This document shows, one piece after another, positions 1 to 7,181 of a stretch of DNA of 20,035 bases. The stretch's first letter is position 1; every line of letters begins with the position of its first letter. Under the pieces are notes generated by a model. It saw nothing but the letters and a program-made list of their open reading frames with translations, was not told the DNA's origin and searched no databases. A program made the position numbers and the translations under genes. This DNA comes from DAOTTI01 sp034437795 (GTDB lineage: Bacteria > Chloroflexota > UBA11872 > UBA12225): positions 1 through 20,035 of the forward strand of contig DAOTTI010000149.1 of the NCBI GenBank assembly GCA_034437795.1, given 5' to 3'.

Positions 1-1107
1 GCCGCGACGACGCCGGGCCCCGCCGCCACGCGCCCGCCGGCGGCGCTCAGCTCCCCCACGGCGACCCGGCCTGCGCCGGCCCCCACCGCTCCGGCCCCGA
101 CGGCCACGCCGACTATGGGCAGCACGCCGGCGCCGACCGCCACCCCCGCGCTGCAGTACCGCGTGGTGGTGGGCCAGATCGCGGCCGTCAACCGGTCGCA
201 ACGCTCCATCAGCCTCGCCGTGCCCGCCAGCGCCGATACCCCAGGCCGCACCTGGCAGGTCGCCCTGAGTGAAGGGACGGCCATTACACGCCAGGACGGC
301 ACGCGGATTGGCTTCGAAGAGGTGGGGATTGCCGACCAGGTGGAGGTCTCCGGCTTCGAGGCGCCCGCGCCTCGCACCCCGACGGCCAGCCCTGCCCCCG
401 CGGGGACCCTGCTGGCCGCCCAGGTTCGGGTCCTGGTCTCGGCCGTGCCGCCGTCTACCACCGCCCGGCCGGGCACCAACGTGCTCGTGCTCCTGGATGG
501 GGTGGAGAACCTGCGCACGCCTCAGTACGGCTTTACCGGCGACTGGCTCAAGCGCCTGACGGAGACCGGCTATGCCGTCACCGCCATGGACCCCGCCAGG
601 ATCCGCAGCGGCGCCAATCTCAATGGCTTCGCCTTAATCGTGATCGGCTACCCCGCGACGCTCTCAGAGAGCGCCCTGGCCGCCGTCAAGGCCAGCAAGC
701 TCCCGATCTTGAACGCGGACCCGCGTCTGGTCCAGCCCCTCGGCCTGGGCCTCAACGTCGACCCGGCGCAGCCGACGCGCATGGTGGCCGGCAAGAAGGT
801 GGAGATCGAAGGGCAGGCCAGCCCGGTGACGCGCGGCTTCTCCGGCGAGGTGGACGTGGCCAACGACACCCTCTACCGGACGCCCATCATCGCCAATGGG
901 ACGGTCCTGGGCTCCATCACCGAAGGGGGACGCAAGCTGGCGGTGTGGTCGCTGACCGGCAACGTGATGTACTTCGGCTTCTGGTGGAGCGCCTCCGGCC
1001 AGAACCACAATGCCACCTACTGGGCGCTGTTCGACCGCAGCGTGCTCTTCCTGCTGGGGCGCGACCCCCAGTCCGTCCCCCCGCCTACTGGCCGGCCAGC
1101 TGCTTGA
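1..1107 (+). CDS. Secreted protein fragment with Pro/Ala/Thr linker, DUF5666-like domain and a Rossmann-like C-terminal domain (5' end outside window)
   Basis: The frame is open from base 1, so the start codon and any signal peptide lie outside the window; the first ATG (115) sits inside a low-complexity Pro/Ala/Thr linker and is unlikely to be the start. After the linker, about bases 150-450 encode a small beta domain of DUF5666 type: it opens VVVGQIAAVN, has a T-x-I strand (TAITRQDG), an 'ADQVEVSGFEA' strand, and ends 'LLAAQVRVL'. Bases 475-1075 encode an alternating beta/alpha domain beginning NVLVLLDG and ending in an aromatic FGFWWS strand before a helix ending in LFLLGRD. It may resemble ThuA or class I amidotransferase-like folds, but I see no nucleophile elbow. 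The role is unknown; an extracytoplasmic binding or surface protein is the most I would infer. Its last 23 bases overlap the end of the convergent solute-binding protein gene. Confidence 0.75.
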   Translation, partial: AATTPGPAATRPPAALSSPTATRPAPAPTAPAPTATPTMGSTPAPTATPALQYRVVVGQIAAVNRSQRSISLAVPASADTPGRTWQVALSEGTAITRQDGTRIGFEEVGIADQVEVSGFEAPAPRTPTASPAPAGTLLAAQVRVLVSAVPPSTTARPGTNVLVLLDGVENLRTPQYGFTGDWLKRLTETGYAVTAMDPARIRSGANLNGFALIVIGYPATLSESALAAVKASKLPILNADPRLVQPLGLGLNVDPAQPTRMVAGKKVEIEGQASPVTRGFSGEVDVANDTLYRTPIIANGTVLGSITEGGRKLAVWSLTGNVMYFGFWWSASGQNHNATYWALFDRSVLFLLGRDPQSVPPPTGRPAA

Positions 1108-2458
1108 GCCGGGCGTTGGCGGCGGCCACCGCCGCGCGCATGGTGTCCACGAGCGGCGCCTCGTTCGTCACCACCGTCTTGTTGATGGCCTCCTGCAGCA
1201 GGGGACGCACGTCATCGTCGAAGCGGAAGACGGCGTTGGGGAAGGCATACCCCCTCGCCTTGGCGTCGGTAAAGGCGCCCAGGTTCTTGTCCCCCAGCTC
1301 GGGGATGGCTTGCTTGACAGTGCGGATCCAGCGATCCGAGAGCGACTTGCGCGGGGGCTGGTTGCCGACGATGCGCATGACGATGTCGTACCACTCGTCG
1401 GTCTGCAGGAACCGGAGCAAGAGCCAGCAGGCGTCGGGCGCCCTGGTGCCGGTCCAGATGCCCCAGCCGTCGGTGGTGGCCACGGTGCCCCGCTGCCGCT
1501 GGCGCGGATAGGGCGCCACGTCCCAGTCGTACTGGCCGCGCACGGTGTCGCGCACGTGGCGGGTGAGGAACCATGACCCCAGCTCCCACATGCCCGCCTT
1601 GCCGAGCATCGGCAGGTTCTTGCCCGCCTTCTGCTGGGGCTGGGGCGCCACGTTGTCGCGCCAAATCCGCTCCTGCACCCAGCGCAGCGCCTCCAGCGCC
1701 GGCGGCTGGTCGAGCAGGCACCTGGTGTCGTCGTCGGGATCGACCACCCAGCCGCCATTCTGGATGATGCGCTCCTGCAGGCGGGGGATGGCCGTGTTGA
1801 TGTCGGCCCCGAACTGCTCCTGCGCCGGGTCGGTCAGCCGGCGCATCGCCTCCAGCTGCCGGTTCCAGTCCCAGGTGTCGTCCGGCAGGGCAACGCCGGC
1901 CCGCCGGAAGAGATCCTTGTTGAAGACCAGCGCCGCCGTGTCCAGGAACATGGGCAGGGCGTGCTGGCCGCGCTCCTTGGTGGTGAAGAACCGCCAGTGG
2001 CTCTCCACGTAGTCCTGGATCTGCCTGGCGGTGAAGTCTTGCTTGATCCGCCGGTCGAGGATCAGGAGCAGGCCCTTGCGCGACCAGGTGGGCAGGAAGT
2101 GGTTGGTGGCGCCGCTGACGTCGGGGCCGTCGCCCGCTACCCACTGGCTGACGTTCTTCTCCTGCCAGCCCGCCTCCTGCGGCTCGGGCACTACCGTGAT
2201 GTGCGGCTGCTGCTGCCGAAAGAGGGCCAGCCCCTGCTCGGCGGCCTGCACAAACGGGTTGGCGCTGTTGCCCCACGTGCTCCACCGAATGGTGACCGGC
2301 TCCTTGCTCGCCGGCGGCCCGCCCTCGCCCCGGCCGGGGAGACACGCAGCGGATGAGAGCGCCGCGGGCAGGCCGGCGGCGGTAGCCAGGGCGGCGCGCC
2401 GCGTGCGCCCGCGAGTGCTCTGGCGGGTGGGGTCCATAGTCGGCTCGGGGGTGCTCAC
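1085..2458 (-). CDS. ABC transporter extracellular solute-binding protein (family 1, sugar type), lipoprotein
   Basis: This is a 457-residue periplasmic-type solute-binding protein of the family that delivers sugars or glycosides to ABC importers. The N-terminus has a twin-arginine (R20-R21) before a hydrophobic Ala/Leu stretch and a lipobox-like SSAAC with Cys39, so a Tat-exported or lipid-anchored protein is likely. Mature-domain hallmarks are VTIRWSTWG near the start, 'GDGPDVSGA' (the PDV loop), 'ALPMFLDTAALVFNKDLFRRAGV' spread over the hinge strand and helix, 'GKAGMWELGSWF', and a C-terminal helix with 'LLQEAINK'. GTG 2458 is chosen as start because a minus-strand GGAGGAG (2467-2473) lies 8 nt upstream; ATG at 2437 is the alternative. 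No permease or ATPase gene is next to it, so it is an orphan receptor here. The substrate cannot be told from the sequence. Confidence 0.88.
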   Translation of the reverse strand: MSTPEPTMDPTRQSTRGRTRRAALATAAGLPAALSSAACLPGRGEGGPPASKEPVTIRWSTWGNSANPFVQAAEQGLALFRQQQPHITVVPEPQEAGWQEKNVSQWVAGDGPDVSGATNHFLPTWSRKGLLLILDRRIKQDFTARQIQDYVESHWRFFTTKERGQHALPMFLDTAALVFNKDLFRRAGVALPDDTWDWNRQLEAMRRLTDPAQEQFGADINTAIPRLQERIIQNGGWVVDPDDDTRCLLDQPPALEALRWVQERIWRDNVAPQPQQKAGKNLPMLGKAGMWELGSWFLTRHVRDTVRGQYDWDVAPYPRQRQRGTVATTDGWGIWTGTRAPDACWLLLRFLQTDEWYDIVMRIVGNQPPRKSLSDRWIRTVKQAIPELGDKNLGAFTDAKARGYAFPNAVFRFDDDVRPLLQEAINKTVVTNEAPLVDTMRAAVAAANARLKQLAGQ

Positions 2459-2466
2459 GGCTCCTG

Positions 2467-2473
2467 CTCCTCC
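2467..2473 (-). promoter_or_regulatory. Ribosome binding site that decides a GTG start
   Basis: The minus strand reads GGAGGAG, followed by 8 nt and then GTG at 2458. It favours GTG over the in-frame ATG 21 bases further in (2437), which has no comparable site. Confidence 0.65.
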
Positions 2474-2694
2474 TCTCTCCACGTGCTCCACGTGCGCTTC
2501 GCGGACAGCTGACCATCCGCGCGCTCTGCGCTGGCGGCTGACCGTCCGCATGCCTCGACCAGCGCCGGCGTGGTGGCCAGGGCACCGGCCCCCACGCCGG
2601 CCGGTGGACGTAACTATACCCCCGGCTCCATCTCTCTCTGGGGGGGGTTGGGGTGGGATGCGTGCGAGACATCCGGATCAGCCGCCATGGCAGA

Positions 2695-2722
2695 CCTCAC
2701 TCCCTTCGGCCGAGGCCGCGCC
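2695..2722 (-). repeat. 28-bp GC-rich dispersed repeat, copy 1
   Basis: Read on the minus strand it begins GGCGCGGCC and ends GAAGGGAGTGAGG. It matches 24 of 28 positions with the copy at 14953-14980, and a third copy lies at 14891-14918. All copies are in gene-free DNA. Function unknown. Confidence 0.6.
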
Positions 2723-2869
2723 CGCTCCGATGCGGGGCGGGGGAATGCCGGCCACGGCCCGGCGCCATCCGGAACTTTTGCGCACGCCCGTTGGGGTGAG
2801 GGCTCCCTTGAGACTGTCCCCTCTTCCACGGGCAGAGAGCAACGCCTCTTTGGCCGTGAGCGATCCGGC

Positions 2870-3277
2870 CTAGACCGCGACCGGCGATGGCGTCACCGGC
2901 GACGTCACCGGCACCCTGCGCACCTCGACGCTCCCGAGCGCGGTGAAGATGCTCAAGCGCAGGCGGCGCCCGGTGGCGGTGAAGAAGTCGGGCGACGCAT
3001 TGTCGCTGCCGTGCAGCAGCCCGCTGCTCGACTGGCCCAGGATCTCCCGCGCGCCCAGAAACGAGAGCCCACTCACGTGCACCGGCAGGCGCTCGGGCAC
3101 GATGATCTCCACGCTGCCGAGCAGGGCCAGAACGACGACCTCGTTGTCACCCTCGCCTAGCGTGGCCGCCCGAAAGTCCAGCACCGTGTTGCCGGCCACG
3201 GTGATTACGGGACTGGCCAGGCGCGCGTCCCAAGGCTGCTCTTTCTGCTCCACGCTGCCAAGAAACCGCAAGATCAT
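2870..3277 (-). CDS. Stand-alone LiaF C-terminal-like (cell wall-active antibiotics response) domain protein
   Basis: A 135-residue, mostly beta protein resembling the C-terminal domain of LiaF/VraT-type envelope-stress proteins (PF09922-like). The recurrent turn LGSVE or a variant occurs four times: residues 6-10, 53-57, 74-78 (LGARE) and 114-118. The segment 'LLGSVEIIVPERLPVHVSG' is typical of the family. ATG 3277 is chosen because the minus strand has GAGGAG 8 nt upstream; the frame extends further up but without a site. Unlike LiaF it has no N-terminal membrane segments or signal peptide, so it should be cytoplasmic or bind a membrane partner. No LiaRS-type two-component genes are nearby, so a role in envelope stress is only inferred from the fold. 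It is divergent from the alcohol dehydrogenase across 282 bp. Confidence 0.75.
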   Translation of the reverse strand: MILRFLGSVEQKEQPWDARLASPVITVAGNTVLDFRAATLGEGDNEVVVLALLGSVEIIVPERLPVHVSGLSFLGAREILGQSSSGLLHGSDNASPDFFTATGRRLRLSIFTALGSVEVRRVPVTSPVTPSPVAV

Positions 3278-3559
3278 GGCGTTCGCTCCTCGTCGCACAG
3301 GCGCGCCATGGGGCGATTCCTGCGGCGGCCACGGCCACCGTTCGCGCCTCATGGCGCAGGCTTGCTCACCACTAGTGATACACTGCGCCGCCAGCGGGCC
3401 TCACGGCCATCACGGCCATCAGGGCGGACACCAGGGGCCCTGAGCCCCAGCGCGCCGGCCAGCGGGCAGCATGGCGGCTGGAGGGCAGCAGGGGACCCAA
3501 CCCCACCGCGAGTGGGCTGGTGGCATCGTGGGCCCTCAGCGACAGCAGGAGGAGCAGAC

Positions 3560-4657
3560 ATGCGCATGCGAGCGGCGGTCGTTACCGAGCGGGGCGGGCC
3601 GATCCGCGTGGAGGAGGTGGAGCTACTAGACCCTGGAGAAGGCGAGGTGCGGGTCAAGATCGTGGCCAGCGGCGTCTGCCACAGCTGCCTGCACGCCGCC
3701 GACGGGAGCTGGACGCACGTTCCCCTCCCCATCGTGCTGGGCGACGAGGGGGCCGGCATCGTCGAGGCGGCCGGGCGAGGCGTGCGGAGCGTCCGTGAGG
3801 GAGATCACGTCATTCTCTCTTGGTCGCCCGCCTGTGGCCTGTGCCATTACTGCGCCATCGGGCGGCCGGTGCTGTGCGAGCGCCGCGCGGCGCGCCTGGG
3901 CACCCTGCCCGACGGCACCACGCGCCTCAGGCTCCGCGGCGAACCGCTGTTTCACTTTGGTACCGTGGCCAGCCACGCCGAGTACACCACCATTCCCGAG
4001 TCCTGCGCCATCCCGATCCGGCGGGACGTGCCCCTGGAGACCGTGGCCCTGATCGGCTGCTCGGTCATGACGGGGGTCGGCTCGGTGCTCAATACCGCGC
4101 GGGTCCCCGCCGGGGCGAGCATGGCCGTCTTTGGCGCCGGCGGGATCGGCCTGAACGTGGTCCAGGGCGGCGGGCTGGTCTCCGCCCATCCGATCATCGC
4201 CGTGGACGTGCTGGACAGCAAGCTGGACTATGCGCGGCGTCTCGGCGCGACGCACACCGTCAACGGCGCGACCACCGACCCCGTGGAGGCAATCAAGGCG
4301 ATCACGGGGCGGGGCGCCGACTTTACCTTCGTGGCGGTGGGCAGCGCCAGGGCCTTCAACCAGGCCTGGGATGCCCTGGCCCCCGGCGGGACCTGCGTCC
4401 TGATTGGCCTGCCCGCCACCGACGCCACCGTCACCTTTACCGCGCTGTCCTTGCAGTCCAACGAGAAGGTCATGCGGGGGAGCCGCTATGGCTCGGCGCG
4501 CCCGCGGGAGGACTTCCCGCGCCTGGTGGAGCTCTCTCTGGCCGGCCGGCTGCGGATTGACGACCTGATCAACCGGCGCTTCTCCCTGGAGCAGACGGAC
4601 CAGGCCTATCGCGCCCTGGCCGCCGGCGAGCTGGCGCGGGGGCTGATCGTGAACTGA
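3560..4657 (+). CDS. Zinc-dependent alcohol dehydrogenase (MDR superfamily), altered catalytic zinc site
   Basis: A 365-residue medium-chain dehydrogenase that should oxidise an alcohol or reduce an aldehyde with NAD(H). ATG 3560 follows AGGAGGAG (3547-3554) by 5 nt; ATG 3566 is an alternative. The structural-zinc cysteines are complete (C92, C95, C98, C106). The cofactor fold has GAGGIG at 192-197 and Asp216 at the end of the second strand, which favours NAD over NADP. Catalytic-site residues are C40, E63 and C167, but the usual His of the GHEGAG motif is Asp62 (GDEGAG), and the usual Asp of GVCHSDLH is Cys43 (GVCHSCLH). Loss of the His ligand is unusual and could change metal binding or substrate. 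Overall similarity is to the class III/NDMA-dependent branch. The physiological substrate is unknown. A hairpin terminator follows 11 bases after the stop. Confidence 0.9.
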   Translation: MRMRAAVVTERGGPIRVEEVELLDPGEGEVRVKIVASGVCHSCLHAADGSWTHVPLPIVLGDEGAGIVEAAGRGVRSVREGDHVILSWSPACGLCHYCAIGRPVLCERRAARLGTLPDGTTRLRLRGEPLFHFGTVASHAEYTTIPESCAIPIRRDVPLETVALIGCSVMTGVGSVLNTARVPAGASMAVFGAGGIGLNVVQGGGLVSAHPIIAVDVLDSKLDYARRLGATHTVNGATTDPVEAIKAITGRGADFTFVAVGSARAFNQAWDALAPGGTCVLIGLPATDATVTFTALSLQSNEKVMRGSRYGSARPREDFPRLVELSLAGRLRIDDLINRRFSLEQTDQAYRALAAGELARGLIVN

Positions 4658-4667
4658 GACTTGCGGG

Positions 4668-4704
4668 AAGGGGCCGGCCCCTTTGGGGCTGGCGGCCCTT
4701 TTAT
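4668..4704 (+). terminator. Rho-independent terminator of the alcohol dehydrogenase gene
   Basis: The stem arms are GCCGGCCCC (4673-4681) and GGGGCTGGC (4685-4693) with a TTT loop and one G-T wobble. The stem is extended by AAGGG (4668-4672) pairing with CCCTT (4696-4700) across a two-base bulge. It is followed by TTAT, giving a short CTTTTAT tract. It lies between two convergent genes, so it may also limit antisense read-through. Confidence 0.75.
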
Positions 4705-4711
4705 GGCCCCT

Positions 4712-6838
4712 TTACTTCAGCCAGCGCCGCTCGCTCAGCAGCTGGTCGCCCAGCAGGCCGAGCGAGACGTGGTACTCCGGCGGGAGCTCCGGATGGTACT
4801 CGAAGCGGGCGCGCTGGAAATACTGCACCGTGCGCCCGTTCTCCGTCATCTCTTCGGAGATGGGATAGCCGAAGACGTCCAGGCCGCCGCGGGAGCGCCA
4901 GAAGGCGAGGAAGGCGTAATGCAGGCCGTGGCCGGTCTCGGGGAAGTAGACGTGCTCCTCTGAGCTGGTGAACGGCGTGGCCGTTGGGAAGGGGCGCCGG
5001 CCGGTGGTGAGCAGGTCGCCCAGGAGCGCTAGCTGCACCTCATAGGGGGTGCCCGCCTTATCGGTGTGGAACTCGAAGCGGGCGCGCTGGAAATACTGCA
5101 CCGTGCGCCCGTCCTCCAGGATCTCCTCCGTGCGCGGATAGCCGAAGATGTCCAGGCCCCCCCGCTCGCGGAAGAAGGTGAGGAAGGCGCCGCCCACGTT
5201 ATGTCCAGTGGCCTCGAAGTACTGGCTGGTGGGGCCGGCCGGCCGTGCCGGCGCCGGCTGGGTCATCTCCAGGTAGTAGACGGGGGTGGGCACGGCGGTA
5301 GGGGCTGCGGTGGGTGCCGGCGTGGGAGTAGCGGGCGCCGGCTGGCTGGTGGCTGCCGGCGCAGTTGGCGATGGGGCCGGCTCAGACGGCGAGGGGGCCG
5401 GCGCGGGCACCGCCCCCTGGGTCTGGATCACGGCCTCGCTGGTCGTCCACCTCAGATCGAAGTTGGTGCTGCGTAGCTGCGCCACGCCGGGCGGCCGCGA
5501 TCGGTTAAACCGCGTCATGAAGGCGTCCGGCCGGATGACCCTGCTCCCGGCGCTGCCGGTGATGCGGATCTGGATCAGCCGGCCGGAAGGGGCCCGCGAC
5601 GTCAGATCGAGCGAGAGCAGCCGTCCCACGGCGGTGGCCGGGTCGCCGTTGAGGATCTCTTCCAACTGGCCGGCGGTGAAGGCGCCGGTGGACCAGGAGA
5701 ACACCGGCGAATCGGCGTCGTAGGGCCGGCCGCTAGGGTCGACGTCGCGGATGCCCCGCAGGTATGGCAGCGGCGTGCCCTGCTGCCAGACCGTCTCGTT
5801 GTTTTCGGTCCAGCCGGCGCAGGTGGAGAAGAAGAAGGCCTGGATCACCTGGCCGCGGTACAGGATGACCTGGCCCGCGGTGGCGTCGATGATGGCGTTG
5901 ACGTTGTCTCGCTCGGCGTTGGCCCCCAGGTAGACCTGGTAACGGGTCGTATCGTCCACGTCGTACCGCTCGCCGGCCCGCGCCCTGGCCTGGAAGATGG
6001 CGTAGGAGCGCGCCGCCAGGGTCTGCGCCTTGAGCGCCTCCACCGGCCACAGCGCCGGCATCTCGGCCGGGACGACGCCCCGCAGGTAGTCCTCGATGCT
6101 CAGCCGGTTGATCGTGTCCAGCGTTCCCCCGTTGGGCAGCACGAGCAGCTCGCCGCGGAAGGTGTCGTAGTAGGTCCCTGGCCGCCCGCCGACCTCCGCC
6201 GACGGCTTGTAGCCGACGACGAAACGGGTGGCGCCGTCCGACGGCCGGAGCACGAGGGGCCCGCGCAGCGCTCCATCGCCCAGCGGGGCCCCGTCGCTGG
6301 ACCGCATGGCGTAGCGGGGGCCATCACTGCCGGCGAAGAGCTCCAGATAGGCGCCGGCCGGGGCGACCAGCGACGTCCCGCCCCCCGACTCGAGTTGCCA
6401 CGCCCCGCCCTGGCCGGTGATGCGGGGCGACTCGCCGGGGGCCAGCTGCAGCCCGGCGTGGATCAGGACGCGAATGGCCGTGTCCGGCGCGACCGCCTGC
6501 TGGATGGTCGTGCCCTGGTAATAGGCGCCGATGATCTGCGCCGCGCTCTGGCCCGCCAGCGCCCGGCCCCGCGCCCCCCACTGGCACAGCCCGACCCCGT
6601 GTCCCCACCCCTTGCCCTCGAACAGCAGAGCCTGGTTCGGGTCGGTGAACTGGTAGACGGCGAGGGTCGGGCCGCTCATTGCCCCCGCCCCGGCCTCGCC
6701 CGCCGGCGCCAGCGCCGCGGGCCAGGAGAGGGCCAGCAGGAGCAGCAGGCGGAGGCGCCAGCGGGGCCGGGCCGGCGAGGCGCCAGTCGGCGGCCACGAC
6801 GAACCGAGACGCCGGAGCAGGCTTCTCAGCGCTGACAT
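4712..6838 (-). CDS. SpoIID/LytB-domain amidase-enhancer-like secreted protein with paired C-terminal repeats
   Basis: A 708-residue secreted protein. The N-terminus (from ATG 6838; the start is uncertain because no clear ribosome site is seen) has an Arg-rich region then a LRLLLLLALSW signal core at about 29-39. Residues 75-89 carry GKGWGHGVGLCQWGA, a motif found at the C-terminus in classic SpoIID but placed before the core here. The core has 'VVPAEMP..W..EALKAQ' with the probable catalytic Glu259, and FFFSTCAGWTEN with Cys340. SpoIID enzymes are lytic transglycosylases acting on denuded glycan strands; related LytB proteins enhance amidases. A Pro/Ala/Thr linker (about 473-537) leads to two copies of a 75-residue repeat starting at residues 540 and 631. 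The divergent carboxypeptidase carries the same repeats, suggesting that the two proteins act at the same wall site. Confidence 0.87.
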   Translation of the reverse strand: MSALRSLLRRLGSSWPPTGASPARPRWRLRLLLLLALSWPAALAPAGEAGAGAMSGPTLAVYQFTDPNQALLFEGKGWGHGVGLCQWGARGRALAGQSAAQIIGAYYQGTTIQQAVAPDTAIRVLIHAGLQLAPGESPRITGQGGAWQLESGGGTSLVAPAGAYLELFAGSDGPRYAMRSSDGAPLGDGALRGPLVLRPSDGATRFVVGYKPSAEVGGRPGTYYDTFRGELLVLPNGGTLDTINRLSIEDYLRGVVPAEMPALWPVEALKAQTLAARSYAIFQARARAGERYDVDDTTRYQVYLGANAERDNVNAIIDATAGQVILYRGQVIQAFFFSTCAGWTENNETVWQQGTPLPYLRGIRDVDPSGRPYDADSPVFSWSTGAFTAGQLEEILNGDPATAVGRLLSLDLTSRAPSGRLIQIRITGSAGSRVIRPDAFMTRFNRSRPPGVAQLRSTNFDLRWTTSEAVIQTQGAVPAPAPSPSEPAPSPTAPAATSQPAPATPTPAPTAAPTAVPTPVYYLEMTQPAPARPAGPTSQYFEATGHNVGGAFLTFFRERGGLDIFGYPRTEEILEDGRTVQYFQRARFEFHTDKAGTPYEVQLALLGDLLTTGRRPFPTATPFTSSEEHVYFPETGHGLHYAFLAFWRSRGGLDVFGYPISEEMTENGRTVQYFQRARFEYHPELPPEYHVSLGLLGDQLLSERRWLK
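4715..5221 (-). repeat. Paired C-terminal ~75-residue repeats ('PETGH/FGYP/VQYFQRARFE' type)
   Basis: Repeat 1 begins YFEATGHN (base 5221), and repeat 2 begins YFPETGHG (base 4948) and runs to the stop. Each has the order (P)E-(A)T-GH, aromatic helix, GGLD(I/V)FGYP, TEE or SEE, G-R-T-VQYFQRARFE, then LLGD(L/Q)LL. Starts are 273 bases apart. A 42-base stretch is identical between them (4798-4839 and 5071-5112). Function is unknown; a wall- or glycan-binding module is inferred from the company it keeps. Confidence 0.8.
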
Positions 6839-7181
6839 GGCGGGTTGTGGGGCCTGGCCGCAGGACCGGTTCCAGGCAACGGCCGGTATGAATGGTGGAC
6901 CACGTCGCAACAAGGAGAAGCGTGCCGCGCGGTAAGATACTGCCACCGTTCTATAACGGCCGGCGCCGCCGCCGAGTTCGGGGCGTTACCCCAATAGGGC
7001 GCCCGGGGCTTGGCGCTCAGGACTGCTCAGGGCCTGGCGCTCAGGGCCCAGGATCCGGTCCTCGGAGGCAAGGGCTCTGAACGCTGGACCCGTGGCGGCG
7101 CGCTCGGCAGGAGCTCGGCCCTGCGGGGCGCGACTGAGCGCTGGATAGGGAGAACGGAGAACGCCCGAAGGAGTGGTTCGC
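6839..7181. other. 343-bp divergent intergenic region between SpoIID-like and carboxypeptidase genes
   Basis: It must contain the promoters of both divergent genes, but I cannot place them with confidence; TATAAC at 6952-6957 is -10-like on the plus strand without a matching -35. A 15-bp direct repeat, GGC(T/C)TGGCGCTCAGG, occurs at 7007-7021 and 7031-7045 (24-bp period, one mismatch). AAGGAG at 7168-7173 is the ribosome site for the carboxypeptidase. Confidence 0.5.

Larger units (their letters stand above)
2459..2869. other. Gene-free 411-bp interval with dispersed repeats
   Basis: I see no credible gene here. The interval holds one copy of a GC-rich 28-bp repeat (2695-2722), a GGGGTGAGGGCTCCC box around 2796-2810, and a poly-G run after a CT repeat (about 2631-2648). 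On the minus strand TATAGT (2613-2618) resembles a -10 box about 155 nt upstream of the solute-binding protein, but no convincing -35 is spaced with it. Confidence 0.5.

Noticed and set aside
1212..2672. Long second minus-strand frame overlapping the solute-binding protein
   Set aside because: The composition is Arg/Ala/Gly-rich shadow, whereas the other frame has clear solute-binding protein motifs and a ribosome site.
3376..3384. Extended -10-like TGATACACT upstream of the alcohol dehydrogenase
   Set aside because: No -35 at a suitable distance and 175 nt from the start codon; too weak to annotate.
7173..7175. GTG as start of the carboxypeptidase
   Set aside because: The AAGGAG at 7168-7173 overlaps it; GTG 7182 has the correct 8-nt spacing and still leaves a full signal peptide.
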